Below, piece by piece: positions 8,065-15,787 of a stretch of 35,157 nt of DNA. The DNA is from an uncultured Bacteroidales bacterium (GTDB lineage: Bacteria; Bacteroidota; Bacteroidia; Bacteroidales; F082): NCBI GenBank assembly GCA_947166105.1, contig CAMVCZ010000035.1, forward strand, positions 1 through 35,157, in the 5' to 3' direction. Positions within the stretch are counted from its first letter, which is position 1; each line of letters begins with the position of its first letter. The position numbers and the translations under genes are program-made. The notes beneath the pieces were generated by a model. The model searched no databases. It saw only the letters and a program-made list of their open reading frames with translations, and was not told the DNA's origin.

Positions 8065-9186
8065 ATGACTTACAAATCCATAAACACTTTACAAAAAGCA
8101 TTGAGCGAGAAAGTGTTTGCCCACACCAAAGATTCAAAAAAAGCCGCTGGAAGGGCTTTGGGAACGCTTATCGAAATCATAACTTACTATCTTTTAAGGG
8201 AATGGGATTTGGCCGACTGCATTTCCATCGAGAGGAAACTTGCCGAATATGGCAATTCATCCATTACTCATAATGTTGAATTCACCTTACATCCCATCGT
8301 CAAGAGAAGCACCCTCACGCAAAAAAACACAGATAGAATAAGCGCAAAAAGCGTCGCGAAATCACTGAATTTGAGCGATGACTTTGTCACAAAAAACAAT
8401 ATGCTCATTGATAAGGATTTGACTTTGAAAAACTCATGCGTGATTGCAGAAAACAACTCTTTGGTCATCATTGCCAACATTGAGCAACTAACTGAAAACG
8501 GAATTACTATCACGACAAATTGGCAAATAGCAAATCCCTACGCGATGGTGGAATGTAAGCGCGTCGGGGTTGAGGAAGGCAACAAAAAAGGCCCGCAAAC
8601 CATCGAGAAAGCCAAGCAAGGCGCGTATGTTGCCCAAACGACTTCCTCGCTTCAGAAAATCAGGAACGACAAAGGAGAGAAATTTGGAATAATTTACAAA
8701 AACGGGAAAGCCCTCATCAAACCTTACGCTGACCTTTTGGAAGAAATCATCAATAGTGACGACATCAAACTTTTGGAGAATTTCACCCTGTCCGTCGGAG
8801 TGGTCAGCAACCATGGAAACTGGTTCACTTCCGAAGACCAAAACAAGGAGCTGAAGGTTTTGGCACAATCATACGACTGGCTTTTGTTCTTGACTGATGA
8901 AGGTTTGGCGCAATTCATAACCGACTTGCTATTAGAGCCTTGCACAGAATACAAAGCTGTTCAGAACGCATTTTTGAACAGTTATAAGGAAGGCAAAAAA
9001 GCCAATACTTTCACTAAAACCAAGATAAATCATGCTGCTCATCAGGCATTGTGCAACTATTTTTCTGACCACATCGACGAAATTGAGCGTTGGTTCAACA
9101 TCATTTCACCAGAAGGCAAATCCTTGCAAGTATTGAAAGACACCTTGTCGAAACTGGCTAACAAAAAATGGGAGGATTTGCTATGA
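8065..9186 (+). CDS. Probable type II restriction endonuclease (PD-(D/E)XK-like), partner of the downstream methyltransferase
   Basis: A 373-residue soluble protein that I do not recognise as a named family. YAMVECKRVG (residues 159-168) resembles the second half of a PD-(D/E)XK nuclease site, with E163 and K165 as likely catalytic residues. A helix with E37 (GTLIEIITYYLL) could supply an earlier acidic residue. The stop codon TGA overlaps the ATG of an adenine-specific DNA methyltransferase, the usual arrangement of a compact restriction-modification pair. That neighbour is the main reason for the call. It begins 11 bases after prfA. Recognition sequence unknown; no controller gene is seen. 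Confidence 0.65.
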   Translation: MTYKSINTLQKALSEKVFAHTKDSKKAAGRALGTLIEIITYYLLREWDLADCISIERKLAEYGNSSITHNVEFTLHPIVKRSTLTQKNTDRISAKSVAKSLNLSDDFVTKNNMLIDKDLTLKNSCVIAENNSLVIIANIEQLTENGITITTNWQIANPYAMVECKRVGVEEGNKKGPQTIEKAKQGAYVAQTTSSLQKIRNDKGEKFGIIYKNGKALIKPYADLLEEIINSDDIKLLENFTLSVGVVSNHGNWFTSEDQNKELKVLAQSYDWLLFLTDEGLAQFITDLLLEPCTEYKAVQNAFLNSYKEGKKANTFTKTKINHAAHQALCNYFSDHIDEIERWFNIISPEGKSLQVLKDTLSKLANKKWEDLL

Positions 9187-9785
9187 CCGCAGGCAGACAT
9201 GTCAATACACAAAGCCAAAGTTGGTGTACCCCGCCAAAATATGTGAACGCCATCAAGCGTTTTTGGAACGGGATTATTCACCTTGACCCTTGTTCAAACG
9301 AACACTCCATTGTCCATGCGGAAACAGAGTTTCGCCTTCCCGAACATGACGGTTTGAAGGAAGAATGGAACTTCGAAACCATCTATGTCAATCCGCCATA
9401 CGGTTCGGACAAAGAAAGGGGAACGACCATAAAGAACTGGTTGGCAAAGTGTTGCCTCTCACACAATATATATGGCTCGGAGGTTATAGCATTAGTTCCT
9501 GTTGCAACGAACACCGGACATTGGAAACAATATGTTTTTGGCAAGGCTACCGCCATCTGTTTCCTTTACGACACGAGATTGCGTTTCCTCGTTGACGGAC
9601 TTGACGGCGGCAAAGGTGCCCCGATGGCTTGTTGCTTGATCTATTGGGGCAACCAACTGGACAGATTTCGCGCCACATTCATGGAATATGGGGCCGTGGT
9701 GGATATAACCGACCTGAAATCAAGGAAAATTGGCAACGAAGCCCTTGAATTATCCATTTTTGACAATCAAAAGATAGCAATATGA
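9183..9785 (+). CDS. Dam-type DNA N6-adenine methyltransferase (NPPY)
   Basis: A 200-residue DNA adenine methyltransferase of the phage-Dam-like family. [11 protein letters not shown] (residues 14-24) and HLDPCSN (33-39) form the cofactor side, and YVNPPYGS (68-75) holds the NPPY catalytic motif typical of N6-adenine methylation. [11 protein letters not shown] and [11 protein letters not shown] follow. I chose the ATG at 9183 over 9168 because it makes an ATGA overlap with the restriction gene's stop; its own stop makes another ATGA with pyrF. It should protect the host from the upstream nuclease. Family members are often solitary and phage-borne, so the pairing here is notable. Confidence 0.85.
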   Translation: MTAGRHVNTQSQSWCTPPKYVNAIKRFWNGIIHLDPCSNEHSIVHAETEFRLPEHDGLKEEWNFETIYVNPPYGSDKERGTTIKNWLAKCCLSHNIYGSEVIALVPVATNTGHWKQYVFGKATAICFLYDTRLRFLVDGLDGGKGAPMACCLIYWGNQLDRFRATFMEYGAVVDITDLKSRKIGNEALELSIFDNQKIAI

Positions 9786-10609
9786 ACAAACACCAATTAT
9801 TTGAGCAAATCAAGAAAAAGCAGTCCTTCCTTTGCGTCGGGTTGGACACCGACATTAACAAGATTCCACAGGAATTGTTGGCTTTGGAAGACCCTGTTTT
9901 TGAGTTCAACAAACAGATTATCAACAAGACCGCCGAATTTGCAGTGGCCTACAAACCCAACACGGCATTCTACGAGGTGTATGGTGCCAAAGGCTGGCAA
10001 AGTCTGGAACGCACCGTTCAATACATCAAGAACAACCACCCCGACATTTTCATTATCGCGGACGCCAAGCGCGGCGACATCGGGAACACCTCTGCCAACT
10101 ACGCCAAGGCTTTCTTCAACACCTTGAACGCCGACGCCTTGACCGTGGCACCTTATATGGGCAAAGACTCCGTCGAACCTTTCCTCAACTTCGAGGAAAA
10201 ATGGGTAATTTTGTTGGCCTTGACCTCCAACAAAGGCTCACAGGATTTCCAATACTTGAATGTCGGGGAGCGGATGTTGCACCAACAAGTGCTGCAAACC
10301 GCCACCACTTGGGCCTCTTCGGAACAGATGATGTTTGTGGTCGGCGCGACGCATCCTGAAGAATTGGGAGAAATCCGCAAGATGTTGCCCGACTATTTCT
10401 TCCTCGTTCCCGGTGTGGGTGCGCAAGGCGGCGACTTGCAGGCCGTGGCACACAACGGCTTGAACGACGAATGTGGCCTGTTGGTCAATTCGTCGAGAGG
10501 GATTATCTATGCTTCGAATGGCAGTGATTTTGCTGTTCGGGCGGGCGAGGAAGCACAGAAGTTGCGGCAACAAATGGCCGAATTGCTGAAGGAGAAAGGA
10601 TTGGTTTAA
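9782..10609 (+). CDS. pyrF: Orotidine-5'-phosphate decarboxylase
   Basis: Last step of de novo UMP synthesis, decarboxylating OMP in the cytosol. The 275-residue length fits the long (type 2) subfamily. [14 protein letters not shown] (residues 16-29) and YKPNTAFYE (57-65) bind substrate. [16 protein letters not shown] (93-108) holds the catalytic lysine K96 and its aspartates. [10 protein letters not shown] binds phosphate. The ATG at 9782 overlaps the TGA of the methyltransferase, so translation of pyrF probably depends on ribosomes coming from the restriction-modification genes. A strong bidirectional terminator follows. Confidence 0.94.
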   Translation: MNKHQLFEQIKKKQSFLCVGLDTDINKIPQELLALEDPVFEFNKQIINKTAEFAVAYKPNTAFYEVYGAKGWQSLERTVQYIKNNHPDIFIIADAKRGDIGNTSANYAKAFFNTLNADALTVAPYMGKDSVEPFLNFEEKWVILLALTSNKGSQDFQYLNVGERMLHQQVLQTATTWASSEQMMFVVGATHPEELGEIRKMLPDYFFLVPGVGAQGGDLQAVAHNGLNDECGLLVNSSRGIIYASNGSDFAVRAGEEAQKLRQQMAELLKEKGLV

Positions 10610-10629
10610 TCCCCACCCTACCCATGCTA

Positions 10630-10671
10630 AAACTGAAAAAGCCACCTCGATTGAGATGGCTTTTTCAGTTT
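10630..10671. terminator. Bidirectional terminator between pyrF and the Omp28-like gene
   Basis: AAACTGAAAAAGCCA pairs with TGGCTTTTTCAGTTT across an inner CTC/GAG pair and a short loop. A-runs on one arm and T-runs on the other let it serve both convergent transcripts. Confidence 0.85.
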
Positions 10672-10687
10672 CAGTCAGTCGGCTTGA

Positions 10688-12727
10688 TTAACGGGCGACT
10701 GAGAATGTGCGGTTCAGCACGGAGCCGTCGTTGGCAAGAATACGGATGAAATACATGCCGTTGTTCAAAGACTCAGTGTTGACCTGAGCCTTGTTGCCAT
10801 TGACTTCCTGAGCCATAATACGCTGGCCAACAGTATTGTAAACCTCAACACTCGTCAATCCTTCGCCTTCGATGTTCAGCACATTGGCGGTCGGGTTGGG
10901 ATAGAGTTTCAGGCTGTTTTCAAGTTCACCAACGCCTACCGTTTCGGTTTGGAACGTGGTTTCGCTGCCGTAGAAGGTCTGACCATTGACGATGGCGTAA
11001 GCTCTCACCATATAAATGCTCGAAGGTTCAAGCTCGTCAGTCATGCCGAGAATCTTCTTGAATTCGTTGAGAATGCCATGCACGATAATCGGATCGGGAC
11101 TCGTCACCTTTTGGCAGACAAAGCCGACCTCATCAGGATAGCCATCATAGGTCAATGACGACATGAATTCCGCATGGTTGTAATCGACATTGAACACTTC
11201 GGTTTCGCCGACTTCGACATTCGTCTGCTGGCCTTTGACCGAAATCAAATGGGAGGCCGTCGCACCAAATTCACCATCATCCTCATCACCAAAAATCACA
11301 TTGCCGTGGCTATCCTTGACAAGGTAATAGCCGTGGCCGTATGAACAGCAGATACCGTTGCCCATCTGGTCGTTGATGGTGAACTTGACACATTCGTTGA
11401 CGGGAACCGTGACATACTCAATGTGGAGTTGGGTACCTGAACCCGCTGCAAGCATGTTATAAGGGCCGCCTGAGCCAAGCAAAGTGCCATCAGAAGCGGT
11501 GACTTCCCAAGTAATATGGTTGCCAAACTTATCTTGCATCAAATCAATTCTCAGTTCTTCCTCATCGCCTTCAATCTCAAGGTCTTCCCATTCAAGGCAA
11601 GTGATACTGCCTGTACCGCTATGGGATTGTGACACTCCGTTAGCCTCAGTAACCGTAACAACAACAGGATAGGTGCCAAAAGGAACTTCCATAGGCATCA
11701 CAAGTTTCTGCACACCGAAAGTCGGCAACTCCCCTTCCCATTCAGTGGTATAGGTCTCGCCATTCAGTTCAGCAACAACTGTCATCGAATTAAGAGTTTC
11801 AGTACCAATATTTTGGATACTCACCTCAACATCTTTGGTGTGTGTGCAGGTTGTCCCATTTTGGGTAATACTCGTAACCGAGGGATAAATAGGTTCGTTT
11901 GAGCCTTGCACCATGTCGAGTTCGCAACCCGTCAGGATGGGACGGGTGGGTGTGCCTTGGAAACGCTCCGAAACCCATGCGAGGAAGAAAATGTTGTCAA
12001 TGTCAACCTCAACTCCGTTGGGATTGCCGATGCTTTCAGGAATCGCATACTCAAAGGTGCGTGTAATCAAAGTACCCTGTGTGGTGGGAGAAATAGGATC
12101 TCCCCAAACACTCGTGTTGATGATGTCGCGAAGGACGTGCATGTGACAGTATTGGTTACCAATCACTTGCGCTGGATTGTCGTTCATGCCCGTTTGTGAA
12201 CCGAGGATGCTGTCTTGCAACATAGCAACAGTCAGGTAGTTCTCGTCGACTGCGCTGTTGCCCGTGTAATACACCTCAACGGTAATCGTGGCAATACGGG
12301 TATCAGGATTGATGATTGCCATTCCTGCAATGTTACATTCAGACGCTTGGTTCAACTGGTTGTTTGCTTGGTTTGTCCATTGGTCACGACCGATGGCAGA
12401 AGCCGTCGAGCGATTCACCACGCCCGTTGGGAAACTGCTCACGCCAAATCCCGAGCAAATCGCTTGACTGGCGGGATTATTCAGATTGGGAAAAGTGGTA
12501 GGTGAAAAACCACCAGCATGAACGTTGATTGCCCAAGCACGGCCTGGGTTGTTAGCCATGATTTGGTTGGCAATCACATGGCCCGAAGGGCACCAAGTGC
12601 AATTTCGTCCTGTAAACTCTTCGAGGATGACGTTCCTGTTGGAAGGCACCGTCGACACATACTGCTGAGCCTTCAGTGAAAAAGAGAAAGCCAGCAAAGC
12701 CATCAAGGCAAAAGTAATTTTTTTCAT
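10688..12727 (-). CDS. Omp28-related T9SS cargo protein with a thioredoxin-like CxxC
   Basis: A 679-residue exported protein. Residues 1-20 are a signal peptide (LMALLAFSFSLKA). EEFTGRNCTWCPSGH (36-50) holds a CxxC pair, C43 and C46, in a thioredoxin-like fold as in Omp28-related proteins. The middle holds beta-sandwich modules, including a stretch near IGTETLNSMTVVAELNGE that resembles CARDB-like repeats. Residues about 600-679 form a T9SS sorting domain, with LKLYPNPTANVLNIEG, then VYNTVGQRI, then LNNGMYFIRI. It is therefore probably carried across the outer membrane. The CxxC suggests redox or disulfide activity, but no substrate can be named. Confidence 0.85.
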   Translation of the reverse strand: MKKITFALMALLAFSFSLKAQQYVSTVPSNRNVILEEFTGRNCTWCPSGHVIANQIMANNPGRAWAINVHAGGFSPTTFPNLNNPASQAICSGFGVSSFPTGVVNRSTASAIGRDQWTNQANNQLNQASECNIAGMAIINPDTRIATITVEVYYTGNSAVDENYLTVAMLQDSILGSQTGMNDNPAQVIGNQYCHMHVLRDIINTSVWGDPISPTTQGTLITRTFEYAIPESIGNPNGVEVDIDNIFFLAWVSERFQGTPTRPILTGCELDMVQGSNEPIYPSVTSITQNGTTCTHTKDVEVSIQNIGTETLNSMTVVAELNGETYTTEWEGELPTFGVQKLVMPMEVPFGTYPVVVTVTEANGVSQSHSGTGSITCLEWEDLEIEGDEEELRIDLMQDKFGNHITWEVTASDGTLLGSGGPYNMLAAGSGTQLHIEYVTVPVNECVKFTINDQMGNGICCSYGHGYYLVKDSHGNVIFGDEDDGEFGATASHLISVKGQQTNVEVGETEVFNVDYNHAEFMSSLTYDGYPDEVGFVCQKVTSPDPIIVHGILNEFKKILGMTDELEPSSIYMVRAYAIVNGQTFYGSETTFQTETVGVGELENSLKLYPNPTANVLNIEGEGLTSVEVYNTVGQRIMAQEVNGNKAQVNTESLNNGMYFIRILANDGSVLNRTFSVAR

Positions 12728-12764
12728 TGTTGTAGTTGTTTGATGATTAATACATTTTCCGCCA

Positions 12765-12772
12765 CAAAATTA
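12765..12772 (-). promoter_or_regulatory. -7 promoter box of the Omp28-like gene
   Basis: Reads TAATTTTG on the minus strand, 37 bases before the ATG. It is one of three boxes here not followed by C. Confidence 0.45.
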
Positions 12773-12781
12773 CACATAAAT

Positions 12782-12813
12782 AAAAAATGCGCCACTTTGT
12801 GACGCATTTTTTT
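12782..12813 (-). terminator. Terminator downstream of ilvE
   Basis: AAAAAATGCG.CAC and GTG.CGCATTTTTT form a stem with a 4-base loop region, giving a T-run on the minus strand after the ilvE stop. Confidence 0.75.
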
Positions 12814-12837
12814 CTTGTTTGGGAAAAACTTTCTCGA

Positions 12838-13863
12838 TTAGATGCCTTCAATGACGGTCGTCCAGCCAAATTCGTCAGGCTCTGTGCCGTATTGGATGCC
12901 ACGGAGCTTGTTGTAAAGTTTCTCGCTCCACGGTCCGGGTTTGCCGTTGCCGAAGGTGTACGACTTGCCCGTTTCGGGGTCGTCGATGCGCGAGATGGGG
13001 CTGATGACGGCAGCGGTGCCGCAAGCGCCAGCCTCTTCGAAAGTGGCCAATTCTTCCTCAGCGATGGGACGACGTTCCACCTTCATGCCCAAGCTCTCTG
13101 CAATTTGGATGAGGCTCTTGTTGGTGATGGAAGGCAGAATTGATGTGCTCTGAGGCGTGATGTAGGTGTTGTCCTTGATACCGAAAAAGTTGGCAGCGCC
13201 AGCCTCATCGATGTACTTCTTTTCCTTGGCGTCGAGATAGAACTCGCAGGCGTATTCACCGCCGTGGCAAGCCTCAACGTGGGCACGCATGGAAGCGGCA
13301 TAGTTGCCACCCACCTTGTAGATACCCGTGCCGAGCGGGGCCGAACGGTCGTACTTGCGCGTGATGACATAGGGGTTGGCCATGAAGCCGCCCTTGAAGT
13401 AAGGGCCGACGGGGGTCACGAAGACCACGAAGAGATACTCGCTGGCGGGCTTCACACCCACTTGGGCGCCCATACCGATGAGCAGCGGACGGATGTACAA
13501 GGAAGCACCAGTCTCGTAAGGCGGGATGAACTCGCTGTTGAGCTTCACGACCTTGATGATAGCCTCTTCAAACTTCTCCATGGGGAGTTTGGCCATCATG
13601 ATGCCATCGCAAGAGCTTTGCAAACGCTTGCCGTTCTCGTCGAGGCGGAAAACGCGCACCTTGCCGTCCTTGCCACGGAAAGCCTTCAGGCCTTCAAAAG
13701 CCTCCTGACCATAGTGCAGGCAGGTAGCGGCCATGTGGATGTTGATGGTGGTTTCGGAACTGATTTCCAATTCGCCCCATTGACCGTTGCGATAGTAGCA
13801 GCGGACATTGTAATTCGTTGGATAATAACCAAATGACAAATTTGCCCAATCAATGTTTTGCAT
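12838..13863 (-). CDS. ilvE: Branched-chain amino acid aminotransferase
   Basis: PLP enzyme that moves the amino group between glutamate and the keto acids of leucine, isoleucine and valine. The 341-residue length fits the class II form. LHYGQEAFEGLKAFR (residues 49-63) is the substrate-loop region. YIRPLLIGMGAQVGV (123-137) follows, and GTGIYKVGGNYAASM holds the PLP lysine K183. EAGAANFF and GTAAVISPI are also conserved. It has its own terminator and a divergent spacing from the peptide-binding gene, so it seems to be monocistronic. A weak -7 candidate (TATTTTCG, 13913-13920 on the minus strand) has one mismatch. Confidence 0.94.
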   Translation of the reverse strand: MQNIDWANLSFGYYPTNYNVRCYYRNGQWGELEISSETTINIHMAATCLHYGQEAFEGLKAFRGKDGKVRVFRLDENGKRLQSSCDGIMMAKLPMEKFEEAIIKVVKLNSEFIPPYETGASLYIRPLLIGMGAQVGVKPASEYLFVVFVTPVGPYFKGGFMANPYVITRKYDRSAPLGTGIYKVGGNYAASMRAHVEACHGGEYACEFYLDAKEKKYIDEAGAANFFGIKDNTYITPQSTSILPSITNKSLIQIAESLGMKVERRPIAEEELATFEEAGACGTAAVISPISRIDDPETGKSYTFGNGKPGPWSEKLYNKLRGIQYGTEPDEFGWTTVIEGI

Positions 13864-14016
13864 GATTTTTTATTTTTTAGATGATTAAACTCTGTCGATT
13901 TTTAAAAGTATGCGAAAATACGGAATTTTCTTGATATGGCGACAGTTTTTTGGAGAAAAATAGAAGTTTAGGCAAACGAGGACCTCAAAACCATGATTCT
14001 CAATACGATAACTCTT

Positions 14017-15693
14017 TCAATTTATCCTCACCCGTCGCAAATCCAACAGATTCGTAGGATTGCTGCCCATATTTTGCACTCTTTTGTTCACGAAACGAAG
14101 CACCTCGTCATAGAACAAAACCACCACGGGCGCATCCTGCATCATCAGACTATCCATCTCGGTATAATAATGGGCGCGTTGCTGCAAGTCGTTGCAAAGC
14201 AAGGCTTTGTCGTAGAGTTTATCATACTTTGGATTGGTGTAATGCGTGTAATTTGGTCCCGCTGGAGCGAAATTGGTGGTAATGAACAACGAAAGATAAT
14301 TCTCCGCATCGGGATAGTCGGCCACCCACGAGGAGCGGAAAAACTGCAAACTGCCGTTGCTTCTCATACTGCGCATTGTGGCGGGTGGCATCACCTCCAT
14401 CTTGCATTGCAGCCCGATTTGCTCCACTTGGCTTTGCACAAACTTCCCGATGTCGGCATAGTCGGCAACGGTGGAGAGTTGCAGCAGATAGCCTTCCAAA
14501 TGGTTTTCAGCCACCAAACGTTGGGCGCGTTTCAGGTCGTAACCATAGCCGATGGTCGGGCTGTGACCGGGCAAACCTGCGGGAATCATACCGCCCGTGC
14601 CGGGTTCGCCGATGCCGTTGCGCAAGTAACGCAACATTTTCTCGCGGTCGATGCAAAGACTGACAGCCTGACGCAAAGCACGAGCGCGGTCGGGACCAAG
14701 CGGGTCGTTGGGGTCGATGAAGAAGGAGAAATATTCGGTGTTCAGATAAGGCTCGGTTATCAGCTCGATCTTGTCCTCGTATTTCTGGCGCAGTTGGCCG
14801 TCGTAGGTCAAAAGTTCGTCTTTGTAACGCGCATCTATGCCCGACATAAAGTCGAACTTGCCTTTGATGAACTCCAAAAAGGCTACTTGCTTGTCTATCA
14901 GGAAGCTGACGGAAACGGCATCGATGTAAGGCAGCCTCTCCCCTGCCTCGTCGCGCTCAAAATAGTTGGGATTCTTGCGGAAAACCAACTTCACGCCTTC
15001 CTTCCAATACTTGAAATGGAACGGTCCCGTCCCCACCGGATGGCTGCGGAAGTTATCTCCGTAATAATCAACGGCTTCCTTCGGCACGACCGAGGCGTAA
15101 GTCATAGACAAAATGCCCAAAAACGGCGGAAACGGTTTCGACAATTCGATTTGGAAAGTCGAGTCGTCCAAAGCCGTGAAAGCATATTGGTCGTTCTCGT
15201 GCTTGACGGACGAAAAAATCCACATTCCGGGCGAACTCAACTGCTTGTCCACCACGCGGTTGAAGGAATAGACAAAGTCTTCTGCGGTCACAAAACGAGA
15301 AGTCGGCGTTTCGACTGGCTCAACGGCCTTGTCCTCACCGTTTTTTGAAGGTCCCTGAGCTTGTCGAAGGGCCGCCCCTTCAAAACATTCATCCTCGTGG
15401 AATTGAACATCATTCCGAAGATGAAAAGTGTAAACCAATCCATCCTCGCTGATGTCCCACGACTTGGCCACCATCGGGACGAGGCTCATCTTGTCGTCGA
15501 AGGCTACAAGGCTGTTAAACACTTGGTTACAGGCCCATATATGCGGCAAGTCCTTGGCATAAATCGGGTCGAGGGTGAGGATACCTGCACTTTCATTATA
15601 CTTGAAAATGGACAATCCGTCCTCTGAATCTTGGCGTTTGCCGCAAGATGCCATCAACAACACGGATAATATGCCGATTAACAACTTTCGCAT
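14017..15693 (-). CDS. Extracytoplasmic peptide-binding lipoprotein (SBP family 5) with a palindrome-encoded insertion
   Basis: A 558-residue oligopeptide-type solute-binding lipoprotein, tethered on the outer side of the inner membrane or to the outer membrane. It would deliver peptides to an ABC transporter that is not encoded nearby. The ATG at 15693 starts MRKLLIGILSVLLMASC, with lipobox cysteine C17. A GTG 24 bases upstream would add a non-signal stretch. Family landmarks are ILTLDPIYAKD, LVYTFHLRNDVQFH, TAEDFVYSFNRVVD, GTGPFHFKYW and IDREKMLRYL. Between ECFEGAA and TSRFVTAEDF lie about 22 extra residues (LRQAQGP to VEPVETP, about 109-130) encoded by a palindromic repeat. The reading frame is preserved. 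It follows lon on the same strand. Confidence 0.88.
   Translation of the reverse strand: MRKLLIGILSVLLMASCGKRQDSEDGLSIFKYNESAGILTLDPIYAKDLPHIWACNQVFNSLVAFDDKMSLVPMVAKSWDISEDGLVYTFHLRNDVQFHEDECFEGAALRQAQGPSKNGEDKAVEPVETPTSRFVTAEDFVYSFNRVVDKQLSSPGMWIFSSVKHENDQYAFTALDDSTFQIELSKPFPPFLGILSMTYASVVPKEAVDYYGDNFRSHPVGTGPFHFKYWKEGVKLVFRKNPNYFERDEAGERLPYIDAVSVSFLIDKQVAFLEFIKGKFDFMSGIDARYKDELLTYDGQLRQKYEDKIELITEPYLNTEYFSFFIDPNDPLGPDRARALRQAVSLCIDREKMLRYLRNGIGEPGTGGMIPAGLPGHSPTIGYGYDLKRAQRLVAENHLEGYLLQLSTVADYADIGKFVQSQVEQIGLQCKMEVMPPATMRSMRSNGSLQFFRSSWVADYPDAENYLSLFITTNFAPAGPNYTHYTNPKYDKLYDKALLCNDLQQRAHYYTEMDSLMMQDAPVVVLFYDEVLRFVNKRVQNMGSNPTNLLDLRRVRIN
15304..15370 (-). repeat. Palindromic repeat inserted in frame in the peptide-binding gene
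   Basis: On the plus strand, TTTCGACTGGCTCAAC (15309-15324) and CCTGAGCTTGTCGAAGG (15354-15370) are imperfect inverted arms around a central spacer. The right arm matches the core of the intergenic element at 5167-5235. It encodes LRQAQGP and VEPVETP in the host protein. Confidence 0.75.
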
Positions 15694-15702
15694 AATACTT
15701 TT

Positions 15703-15782
15703 AACTACGGATTTCACAGATGAAACGGATTGGGGTTACATCATACAGCAAACAATCTGTAAAATCAGTGCAATCCGTAGTT
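15703..15782. repeat. Inverted repeat between lon and the peptide-binding gene
   Basis: AACTACGGATT (15703-15713) and AATCCGTAGTT (15772-15782) are perfect 11-base inverted arms. Inner CACAGAT and ATCTGT stretches may extend the pairing. It resembles the ATCTGTGAAATCCGTAGTT-type repeats I recall from other bacterial genomes. It fills nearly the whole 94-base gap, and may act on the lon transcript end. Confidence 0.6.
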
Positions 15783-15787
15783 TATAA

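Noticed and set aside
13993..15348. 451-residue open frame on the plus strand
   Set aside because: Antisense of the peptide-binding lipoprotein, with low-complexity histidine-rich content and no promoter.
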